Assembly (NCBI GenBank): GCA_000328365.1 | Contig: KB307554.1 | Coordinates: 196,461 to 260,460, forward strand | Source of the DNA: Capitella teleta | Lineage: Eukaryota; Annelida; Polychaeta; Capitellidae | DNA length: 64,000 bases | Direction of reading: 5' to 3' | In this document: positions 11,701 through 23,700 of the stretch, piece by piece | How the letters are laid out: the number at the start of each line of letters is the position of its first letter | Numbering within the stretch: the first letter of the stretch is position 1 | Translations under genes and position numbers: made by a program | The notes under the pieces: model-generated | What the model was told of the DNA's origin: nothing | Database searches by the model: none | The model's input: the letters and a program-made list of their open reading frames with translations, nothing else

Positions 11701-14700
11701 CCTGAACCAGCCGGTGGTGGCTGTTATATAGGTGAAGAGATCTCCAATTGACGAGGAGGAGGCCGTTTGGCACCCTTCTGCTCGATTACTCGTGCGGCAT
11801 GCGGTCGCTGAAGAACAAGAACAATGAACAGGCGATTGCGCCACCGGTTTTGATGAAATTGTCCGTGAATGGTTATTACGCAATCGACTCCCTTCTTCCG
11901 TTTCTGCTCCGTGATCCGAGGGGAATCCCTTCCCTTGTCCTTGCAACAAACGGATGAGATGCACACTATGTGGTGCGTTGTCCATTTCGCTGTTGACCGT
12001 GAACTTTCGTTGTTCGAGTTCTTCGTTGTTGGAGTGCTACGGAAAGCTTCCTTCTGAATGAGCGTAATAAATACCTGTGTCGCATTCCAGCCCCGAGGCC
12101 ATTCGCTGAGCTCCTCTGGCGTCGCAAATGTCAACATAAGATGTTTATTGCACAACGCGGTGATTTCATCGATTTGTCCTCCTCTCATAATATGCACACT
12201 GTGATGCAACTCTTGAGGCGTTACTTCAACATGTGCCGCTGACAATGAATTTGCTGCTCGATGATCTATCGGAGTTTGCCATCTCTCCTTTTCATTGCCC
12301 TCCTGAGGGGCTTACGCTGTCTCCCGGGCACGGCTCATAACCCGGTTTCTTCCCTTGCTCAGCCTAACCGAGAAGCCCCTGTGCTGCATGTATGCATGGA
12401 CCTGACACGGCAGCGTGTATGTTGTTGTAACGTGTATACTCGGGTTGTGTGTCCTTGCCAGGTCTGAATTTATAGCCCTGAATGCAGTGAATGTGTGTGT
12501 ATTGTGGCATCGCTCGGTTCTCAGGTGCAGACACCTGATCCTTCGCCTGATTGCTTAATGAGCTGCGCACAATGAGCTGACTTACCTTCGTACTTTTTCG
12601 GTTGTGATGCCGTGGACGCGAAGCAGGAGACCCTGCTCTCATCCGGTTCGCTGATTGATCTCGCTTGCAGTTACTTTGCGTGTCGTGTGTGGTGGTTGTG
12701 AGTGAATGTGATGTAATTGGTCTCTGAAACACTAATTAGGGAAGAGCATGCTGCTGATTACAGGTGGAATCTCCCTAATTAGCGTTTTACCTCCCACTGA
12801 GCAATGCGATCAATTGTGACAGTTGTGTGTTCATTGTTAAACACGATGGGCTGTGCTCGTTGCTCACAAGAATCAACTGTTAGATTTACCATGTTTTTCA
12901 TTCTTTGTTAATTCCGAGTGTTGTTGGTTGCAGGCGAAATCTGAAGAGCAGTTGGCCACAGAGAAGGCCTGGTTGTCAGCAGAGCGTGTCTGGCTGGTGC
13001 ACAAGGGAGGATTCGCAGCTGCGCGGCTGCAGCGAATATCGGATGGCGGAGATGAAGGTGAAGGGAAATGCCGAGTCAAGCTGGATTTCGGAGGAGAAAT
13101 TGTTGACGTCGAAGAGGATGACGTTGAGAAGGTTTGTTTTAATGTGTAAGTTGTCAGCAGGTTTTGATGCGTCTGTGTTCAAAGTGCAATCCACCGCAAT
13201 ACGACCGGGTCGAGGATCTGGCTTCTCTGCGCTATTTGAATGAATCGAGCGTTCTTCACACCCTGAGACAGCGCTATGGAAGCAACCTGATCCACAGCTA
13301 TGGGGGATCAACTCTGCTGATCGTCAACCCAATGCACCCGCTGTCCATCTATTCGGAGAATGTGATTCAGATGTTCAGGGGATGCAAGCAGGAAGACATG
13401 CCACCCCACGTCTACGCCATTGCTCAGATCGCGTACAGGACGATGCAGGACAAGCGGCAGGATCAGTCGATTGTCTTCCTGGGACGCAGTGGATCGGGAA
13501 AAACCACCAATGCACGCCACGTTCTGCATTACTACACACTGGCCGCTGCTTCTCCTAGCAGCCAGAGCATCCTCAATGGTCAGAAAAGTCCTTGCTGCTG
13601 GTGAAATACCTTTTTTTCCCCTTTTAGCGGATAAACTGAACTCACTTTTCACTGTGTTGGATGCGTTCGGAAGCAGTCGCACCATCATGAACACCAGCGC
13701 CACTCGCTATGTGCAGCTGACGTCGCTAGATTTTGATCAATCTGGACAGATTGCTGGTGCTTCCGTGCAGGTGAGGAGTCATCAATCAGCGAGGGTTGTT
13801 TGATTTCTATTTGATGGAAATCAGGTGCTGATGTTGGAGAAGAGCAGAGTTGCTCGCCGGCCGGAGGGAGAGCCCACCTTCCACGTCTTCTATCAGATGC
13901 TGGCTGGCATTGATAGTACGCTCAGGTTGGCTTCTTTGCATCTACTTTTAAATCATGAATAAATTTCTTCTTCTCATAGAAAAGATCTGCAATTGGAAAA
14001 CCTGAATGAGCCAAACTTGTTCATGACTCCGCTGCAGAGGGTGAGATAACATTTGTTGAAAGAGGAAACCAAGGAAAAATATCCTCAATATTTTTCCAGA
14101 CTGAAGACCGGCAAAGAGCGCAACAAGCGTGGGCTAAGATAATGCACTCGATGACCTCTCTGCTCATGTCGCAGTCTGAGATTAACTCCCTGGTGGCCAT
14201 CATGGCGGCCATCTATCACCTTGGGGTTGCTGGGGTCACGAAGGGCCCCAACCAAAAGAACCAATTTGCTCGGCCGGGAGCCGCACAGCGAGCCGCCCAC
14301 TGCCTTGGATGCTCAGCTGAGGAGCTGAGCAGAAATGTCTTCCAAGCCACGCAAACACTGCAGACGAAGAGCTCTTTCAGAGGCACGCCTGATAAATCGC
14401 CCAGTCGCTCAGTGGACACTTTGAGTGGCATTGAATGCTTGGAAGGATTTGTCATTGGTTTATACTCAGAGGTGTTCTCAGCTCTTCTGTCCCTCATCAA
14501 CAGGTTGGTATTGCTTTCGGATTATGAATCTTAAATATTATTGCTTCCGTTTCCAGATCACTGTCTTCCAATGCTAGGACCCTTTCATCGATTCTTCTCT
14601 TGGATCCGCCAGGGTTCCAGAACCCTTTCTCCTGCGGGCGACAGGGCGGAGCTAGCTTTGAAGACCTCTGTCATAATTACCTACAAGAGAGACTTCAACT

Positions 14701-17700
14701 GCTGTTTCATGAGAAGGTTTTCACCTCTGAACAAGATCTTTATGCGCAGGAGAATATTGACTGCGACTTTGAGCTGCTCACCAGCAGCCCTGCTCCCATG
14801 GTGTCGCTATTCGACAAAGCTTCTTCGCAAGCCTTGGTGAGCAGATTCGTTTATTGAGTAGCTCTTCTTTAGTCTTGATTTATTCCATTTTGAGTTTTTT
14901 TAGTTTTTAGCTGTAGTATTAGTTTTTAGTAATTAATCATTTTCAGCAGGATGACAACAAGAAGGGCAGAACTGTGGTATGTCTTACAATGGGAATAATA
15001 ATTCTGTTGGTTGAAGTTGGCTTCCTACTTCTCTGTTCCGTCTACTTTATAATGTTAACAATATCTTGATTGTATATTGATTCGTATTTTGAATTTTTTT
15101 GGCGTAATGCTCATTCATTCTACCATGTTGTGGTGCACTGTTCATCATTTTTGTACAAATCTTTGGGGGTTTTTTGGTGTGTTTTAATCCCTGTTAAAAT
15201 TTTAATCCACAATAATCAGACCAAATTATTGAATGTATTTCCATGGAAATGTGTCGTAGTGGGGCTTCTGAACCTACTGCTTCTCAATGTATCATCTTTC
15301 TTCCCAGGTCAGATCTCCGAATCCACGGGACTCTCGTGAGGCTGACGAACGTGGTTTGCTGTGGATCCTGGATGAGGAAGCCATCTTGCAGGGATCCACA
15401 GAAGAGAGCTTTGTGCAGAGGCTGATTCAGAACTTGGGCGACCGACAGGAGACAAGTCAGTGATGTCACTCAACCCGATTTTGTGTTTTTCACTGCATGT
15501 TTGCTTTTCAGAGGAGAGCCTGTTGAGGAGGAATGGAGCGCACAGCTTCACCATCAACCACTTTCAGGGCACGAACCCCGTCACTTACTCCGTCAAGGGA
15601 TGGCTGCGTCTATGCCGTGAGAACCCCGTTTCAAGGGGAGTGAGCTCCTTCTTACAAGACTCACAGAGGTGCGTTATGATTTTGTGTTCGTATGGTCGAT
15701 TCTCAGCTCATGAGTGCGTTATGATTTTTCTATTAGAAGTACGTTATGTTTTTGTATCTCAATACCAAAAAATGCGTTATGTTTACAGAGAAGAGGTCCG
15801 CGGTCTGTTTTGCTCTGTGCGGGGCAGCGTCGGTGGTGCTGTCAGCGGGTCAATTGTGGGCATGGAGGGAACTTCATCCCTGAGGCGCACGGCCAGTATG
15901 CGCAGGACCTTCACCACAGGCACGGCCAGCCTCAAACGCCGATCTCTCTGCGTACAAGTCAAATTCCAAGCGGTGTGTACCCAATGACCCCCGCATGTTC
16001 CCCTCATTCAATCCATGCATATCTTAGGACTCCATCATTGACACGATTCGCAGGAGTCAGGCGCACTTCATTCATTGCGTTCTCCCTCAAAACAACGCTG
16101 GTCTGTGCGACCTGAAGAACGCTCTGACGCCAGCCGGCGGCTCCTCCACGGATGACATCATGATGAACATTCCGCTTGTGCGCGCTCAGCTGAGAGGATC
16201 AGAAGTGCTGGAGGCCATTCGCATACACAGACATGGTCAGTGCTCCAGTCGCTGTTTTCTTTTGCAACTCTCAATCAGTCTATATTTCTGTGAATGTGGA
16301 TAAAAGAAATTGGCTTTTAAGGAAATACATGTAGCATTGTACATTCTATTACGACAAGATGCTCTTCTCACTATTTTTTCCTGTTAATCATTTTGTCGTA
16401 ATTGTGATTGCATCAACAGTGTGTCCATTGGCTAATTTGATTCTGTGAGAGCTCTTGTCATTATAGGATCTTTGATTGTGCTGAGTGAATACTTGATGTA
16501 GGGTGCAGTGTTTGTTTATTGTGTGATTCAAACTGATTTTCTCATTTACTGTGCTTGTGACTTTTGTGTTTGTCGTTGCGAGCGTCGACTTTTAGCAGGC
16601 ATCTCGATGTCTCTTGGGTATCATTCCCAAATGTGAGTTTCCTTCAACTGACTTTCAATCCTTTTGACTTGAAGCCCTTCAATGGCCTTTGACCTCTTTT
16701 TTTTTAACGACCTTTGACCTCTGCCCCTCAGTCGTTGTATTCATCTCAGTTCCCACCAGCCAGTAGAACATGTATTTTTCTCTGCATTTATATTTGCAGT
16801 GTAAGGGGTCATGACCTTTTGTGCTGGAAAAAATGACCCGTTTGGTAATGAGAAACAAACTTTTTTTTTTTTTGGGCCTTATTAGGATAACTTAAAAGAG
16901 ATTATTAAAAATATTGTAAGTAATTACATAAAATTTTCTATGGGTCTTTTAAAAATGTTCTCGGTTTAACAGAACGCGCAATGCCAGAGACTTGAAATTT
17001 GGTAGTTAAATATTCATCAGATTCAAAATTGCTGCGTTATATCCTTGGCACTACTAGTTTTTGTTTGAGCGCACTAATGCCTCATTTCGGCTGCCAAAAG
17101 TTAAATTTCTTGGTCTCTCAATAGTCTACTACACTTTCTCTCGACATCTGATTTTAGTTTAATATACACTGCTTGTCTATTGGCTTTATTTTAATGAAAT
17201 TTAAATAGAATTCTCACCAAATAACTGGTTATCCTCTGCATGGGATTTTCGCTTGGGAAGCACACCAAAAAGATGCCCATGGCGTGAATTTTGATAATTC
17301 GATTCGAAATTATTTCGCAGCATATGATAAATTTGGATGCAATGTAGAAAAGGCATATATTTGATATATTTGTGTCATCTATTAATGCCTTAAAATCTGA
17401 TTTAGTTTATTATATATCACTATATATGTATGTCTCTGAGAATCTGTTTGAGTGACAAGATATTTGCTGTATGCATGTATTTATGCGTGTGTGTGGATAA
17501 TTATATCACTCTATTTGAATGATTTGATGATATTCATATTCCTGACATGATACTTTGAAATCCCACTGGTGGAATAAGTTGTGCTCTTAATTAAGATTAA
17601 GGAAAATTAAGATATTGAACCCTTGTTACTTGTTACGTAAAAAGCAGCCGAAACCTAAAAATACCACTAAAGGATTGCGGGACACTTTTTACGGGACCAT

Positions 17701-20700
17701 TACACCTTAGGATTCATTGATTTCAATGAAACTTGGCACATACATGAACACTACCATAAAAATGTGGTTGACATATAATTGTATAATTCACGTAATGTTT
17801 TCCTGTTTATATTGATGTTTAATCTCCAAAAAGGATCATAAATTTATGCCAGTTCTAGTGCTCTTTATTCTGGGCTTCATTTGGCTATTTTGTAATAATT
17901 CCATCAAATGTTACAAACACATTTATTGTTCATTGCTTTGATGCGTTTATGAAAATATCGGTGATGTCTGTCTATGATTAATAGTTTAAAGTCTATTTTG
18001 AATTAGTGCGTGAATCAGGAGTTTCAATTGCCGCATCTTGCTGCTTCACTCAAATTGTGAAAGTCACGCGACTTTCTGGGAAATTCAGGGCTTACAGTTT
18101 TCCTCTATCTGGAAAGGAAAATTTCAACTTTCTGTGATAATGTGTTCTGTGTTAGGCCGAGGACTTTCCGAACAGCCCTCGTAAATGCCTTTGTTAAGGC
18201 TGAATCGAGGGTAATTGAAGATTCTAATCCAATTCTTATTCATTTTTCGCTGTCGACTGTGATTCTACGATCAGGTTATAATTACAAACAAATTATGGTC
18301 ACGTGAAATGCATGCTCGCAGTATTTTAATTATCATTTAAATATTAAAATTATGTAGTTCATAATTAATTTTGTTCCATTTAAAATCCCTTGTTTATTCT
18401 TCACCTCACCCCAAATTATTTATTTGTGTGATCTGTTGTAAATTCTATGGTTCTGTTACATAACATATGTAACTGGAAACTGCTTACCGTCACATTGTTC
18501 ATTTAGATGAAGCATCTGGCAGCATGAGGGGTCATGAACCCTGCGACACGAGAGTGCGAATTCTGGCCTAGCGCTGTAATAACGGCCCAGCGCGATCAGC
18601 CGTATTGCGATGTCAGCAATCGGCTTAATTGATCCCGTTTGATCTCTCATGGTCGAACCAGGGATTCAATTTAAGCCTCTGATCTTATGTCTTATGTAAT
18701 CCTCTTCCGCCATATTTGATACTTTCTCGTAAATATATTTTTGTTTACCTGTGGGAAGTTTTCCATGGCGTCTAGTGGTTTCGAGTGGGTCACAAGTACT
18801 TGCAAGTTACGACATACTACTGAAGAAACTTTGGGTAGATATTTATGTAAACAAAAAGTTGAACAAGGCGGACTACATTGTATTTGTGGTCCCCACAAGT
18901 GATGGGCGGGGAGGGGGGGTGGAGGCTCACTGTTCGGTATATTAGCCTCGCAGTGCTTACTTACGATGCATAGAGTGTCACATCTGTTTTCGACCTCATC
19001 AGTGCCCCCACCCCCCTCCTTCCACCCGAATGCCCCGATACGAGTTAGTCTCTCTTTCGTAGCCGTTTTTTTCATTCGTTCTTCTTGTAATTACGTAAGC
19101 CAAGTGGAAAGTCGGCGACTCCCAGAGCTGGTTGCCATGCGAGCAGGAGACCTTCTTCAGGTCAAGTGCCGAGAGAGAGAGAAAGAAAGTGATCTGTAGG
19201 GCTTCGTTTGACGAGCTCTCTTTTTGATACCTACGACGAAGTTTGCTTCTCGACTAGCCTGCTTCTTGCTCGCGATTGCGTCATTTTGCGGTGGAGAGGG
19301 GGTGGCCTCTGCTTCTTCTCCTCAAAGCAGATTAACCGCTTCTGCTTCAGCCGCTGAGCCAAATCCGGATTACAACGATGCAGTGCTCTGTGCTGGTTAG
19401 CTCCCTCGGACGTGTCGATCATCAATCGCGCTGCGTACCCGGCCGCCGCATGCAGTATGCCTGCCCCGTCGTCGCCCGCTGACTTCCGCAAGCCGTTTGC
19501 CGTCGGGGCCCGGCGCAACCCCGGCATCCGACCGCCAGGAGCCCCTCCCTCGAGAAGCGGCGACCGGGAGCCGTACAAGAGACCTGGCACTCCCATCCAA
19601 AGGCGGCCGTGTTTGGCGTCACGGGCTTCTTCTTCTTCGCCATCCTCTCCGGTCGCAAAAACACCTCCGCGCCGACCCTCTCTCTCAAGGGAGGCTGTGA
19701 AATCACCCTTGAAACCGCCTCTGAAATCACCCGTCAGATCACCGGTGTCAGTGAAATCACCGGACAGAAGCAGGAATGAATGCAACAGCCCTAGGACTTC
19801 TTCCCCCGTTAAGATTGCTCCGTCGTCTCCAGATGCAAAGCCAACCGCATATTCACGTGATGATCACTCGATGACAAAACCGATCGTGCAGCGCAGGGGT
19901 TCGTCGTGCGACCTCCTCTCCGCCCCAGCAGCAGCATCCAGTTCTCCGTTGCGGCATCCAGGCCCCAAACCGACGCAGCATCCTCGGCCGTCGACGCCGC
20001 TCAGCTCCCGTTCGAGGGCTGACACCAAAGCCGCCATCAGAGCCAATGACCACAAGACATGCATCTCTCCCTCCTCTCCCTCTTCCCCCTCCCCCTGCCC
20101 GCTGGCAAAAGACAGCGTCGATGGCACGCGGGTGACCAAATCGAGGGAGCTCAAAGTCCGACCGGCGACCAAACCCAAACCGAACGAGGGTATGTTTGAG
20201 CTGAACAACCCAGCTCATGCATCCTGATTAGCATCAATAGGCACAAACACAGCTGACTTATATGCTGCAACCTTGCTGCGTGCTTGTAATCATCTCTCCC
20301 TGGGGTTGCACTGTTATTAGTAGCGTGTGGCGGTTGTACGTTATGTAACCGACCACTGCGTGTGACTGCAAGAGAGAGCGAGAGAAAGAGAGTCGTATGC
20401 ATGGAGCCGCGGTCGATCCAGGCGGCTGTCCTGCTCCTTGTGCTTAGTAGGCCAGCCCGCAGGTCAGTGACCCCTCAGGCTGGCCACTCAAAATCCTCAC
20501 GCTGTGTCCGTGTTTGCTGTTATGCAATCGCAGTCTGATCTGGTTTATATGGTTTTGTGAATGTTGTGGATTCCACTGGGCACAGGTGCTTGCTCTGTGT
20601 TCCATTGCTTTCGAATTGGATGTTGCCAGTGGCTCCTGATTGTGTTCATCGGGATCTCTCCTTCATTCTCCTCTCATCTTCTCACATCTTTTCTCTCTTT

Positions 20701-23700
20701 CTCTTTATGTGATCTTATTTACTGTTTGTTGTTTTGCAGGTTTTCCTGAGCACATTCAGTTCACGGACTTCCGCAAGCGGTTCGCCATCCTTCTTCCTCC
20801 CGACCAAAGACCATCCACGGCGATCGTCGATGAAAAACAGGTCAGTACTGGCGCCAAACTGGGCTGTGACCTGGATACTTCGTTCATTACAGGCAGTGCA
20901 GAAGCTGTTGGATTACCTGGAGGTCGACGCTTCCTCATTCAGACTCGGTTTGAGTCAGATCTTTTTTCGCTCCGGAGCAGTTGCTCAGTTGGAGGATGCT
21001 CGTGAGGAGCGCATCTCTGGCTTCATTGGCCGTCTGCAGGCGCACTGCCGGGGATACCTGGGCAGGAGGCGGCTGCAGAAGCTGAAGCTGCAGCATCTGG
21101 CTGTGACGTGCATTCAGAGAAACGTGCGTCTGCTGATGGGAATTCGCAACTGGTCATGGTGGAGACTGTACACCAAAGTGCAACCGCTGCTCAACGTACA
21201 CCGCGCGGAGCAGGAGCTGAGGAACACTGAGGTGGGTTCACGTTACACAGCGTGCAGTAAGAGCTTTTGTGTTCGATGTAACATAACATTTATATGATTT
21301 AGGGTTTATTTTCATATCATATTTGAAAATTTTGAAAGGAATAGTTTTTTTGGAATGAAAGCAAAATTGCATTTGGAATTTTGCTGTCTAGTGGTGCCAT
21401 GGAAGTACTGGAATGACTGTGTAATGTCAAAGCGCCCATTCGCGGTTGCTTGGAATTTAAGGGGACTATTATAGGCTATTTATAGCATAAAGCACCAGCA
21501 GTTTTCAATGAGTTGTCCGTATGGCGAAGTCCCCTTAAATCTGACTTCAAATCGTGACCCCTATAAGCATTCTAGTTATATATTTCTATGGGTTGTGCAA
21601 TCGAATGTTTTTAGGCTATTTATTTGACTGTGAAAGTTCAATGTTTGGTTGAGAGGCGTTCATTGAATGCCACTCAAGAAACGTTTATTGAATGCCTCTC
21701 AGGAAACTCTTTTTTTTTCATCTCCTTTGGATTTATTATGAACGGGATGTTACTGAGTTGAATTCAATGAAAAAGATGACAAAAAGCTAAATGCTGATAG
21801 TGTCCTTGCTTGACCTTTGCTATGAAGTGGCTGACCTCATAACCATCAGTATATTCTTTCAATGCTCAATGTTATAAAGAGTAAGCTAAGACTGAGAGAT
21901 CATTGACCTTGAAATTTTCTCAATTCCTGTTTGTGAGGCATCGACTGCTGTAACTGGCTTTGGCTAAGAATATTTTGTGATTTGCAGCAAGAATTGGATC
22001 TGATTAAGCAGAAATATGAGAAGTTGGAGAAGGAGCGCAATGAGTACAAGCAGGCATCGGATCGGATGGAGAGCAAGTTGGCTGAGATCTCAGCCGATCT
22101 GGCTGATGAGCACTCTACATCAAACCACGCCAGCGACCTCCTGGAGCAGGAAACATCCGAGAGACTTCGTCTTGAGAAGGAATACAAAGACATGCAGGTG
22201 AGCGCTCTCTCCAACGCTTCTTCTGTTGCACATGCTAAGTTCGTAGGTCAAGTTCAACGCATTGAAACGGAAACAAGATCAGACAGAGATGGATCTGATG
22301 CACACACGCATGCTGGCTGCCTCCATGGATAACGACTCATTTGATGAGGAGGATGGAGACTCTGTTTATAAAGATCGCTATGAGAGATTGCGCAGGGAGA
22401 CTGAGATGAACAAACAGCAGTTGAAGAGGGAACATGCTGACGACCTTGAACAGGCAGAAACTGCACGCAAACACCTCGATCGAAAGGTATGCGATGCCAG
22501 GTGGCGATCCGGTGCTGTGATATGTTTTATATCAGTTAGCTGAGGCGATACGAGAACTGGACGATCAGAGGAGACAGGCGGCGAACGTCAAGCGGAAGAC
22601 CGCTCGCTTGCAGCAGGAAATCGCTGATTCCAAGCGTCACGTTGAAGAAGCGATGTCACGCAACGCTGAGCTGGAGAAAAAGCAGCGAAAGTGGGTGCAC
22701 GACCAGACTGCAGCCAAATTCATTATATTTGTGCATTTCCTCAGGTGCGATTCAGAAATTCACAAAGCGCATGAAATAGCCAAAGAAGAGAAGATGTTGA
22801 GAGATAAACTTCAGCGGGAAAGAGATCAGATTGCGGCCGATAAATTCACTTCTGAGCAAGATATCAAAGTGAGTAAATTGAGTTTTAGTGGCAACGTTAT
22901 TCATCTTTCTTTTTGCAGAACCTCAAAATGGACAAAGAACTTCTACAAGAACGATTACAGCGGTTAGAAAAAGAAGTTCTCGAGCTTTCATCTGTTGAGA
23001 AAAACGACCAAGAGGTTTGTTAGAACTTTGTTGTAACGGTCTGCTAAACGCTTGTTTCAGGGTGTGTCACTGAAAAGACTGAAGAATGAACTGGAGGCGA
23101 AGATCTTAGACCAGGAGGAGGAACTGGATGAACAAGCAGGAACTATTCAGCAGTTGGAACAAACCAAACTGCGCCTTGAAATGCAGCAGGAGAAAGTGCG
23201 GCAGCAGCACAGCAAAGAACTCGATGAGAAGGAACAGGAAGTAGAGGAGCTGCGGGCGTCCATTCAGAAGAAGGTCAGTAGGGGTCATTTGCGTTGCGGT
23301 CATTCTAACGTGGACTTGTCAGGCTCGCATGATGGAGAATCAGCTGGAGGAGGAGTACGAGGAGAAGCAGGCCATCCTGAAGGAGAAGAGGGAGTTGGAG
23401 AGGAAGATCCAGGACTTAAGCTCCATAACACCCGCCAGAGATCGTGGTACGTTTGAATCAGTGATGGCAACATGTGCCTGGGCACCCGCCCATTGATAAC
23501 TGGGTCTGAAAATGAATGCAAAAAATGTGATGCCACCTTACAATCTGGCAGTGCCAATAGTTTCCTAATAAATGGGTTGCCAGACTTGTCACAATTATTT
23601 TTAATCTGTTTGCGGTCTTTTGTGGTCTATTTTGCTCTGATTTTCAGATGGAGAGCGGAGATTGAGGAAGGATTTGAAGCGGACGAAGGCGCTTTTGCAG

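Noticed and set aside
18765-18902. 45-codon micro-frame [17 protein letters not shown]… upstream of the candidate alternative exon
   Set aside because: It is short, ends in a stop without a splice partner, and matches no family. At most it is an upstream ORF of the putative internal transcript.
19231-19785. Long minus-strand frames opposite the Ser/Pro-rich exon
   Set aside because: They are Gly/Arg-rich mirrors of a GC-biased sense frame with no recognisable domain or splice sites.
20398-20463. A short frame ([20 protein letters not shown]) resembling a signal peptide and ending at a donor, in the same MYO18 intron
   Set aside because: Its donor leaves phase 2, and joining it to the exon at 20740 gives a stop within a few codons. 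No other acceptor fits.
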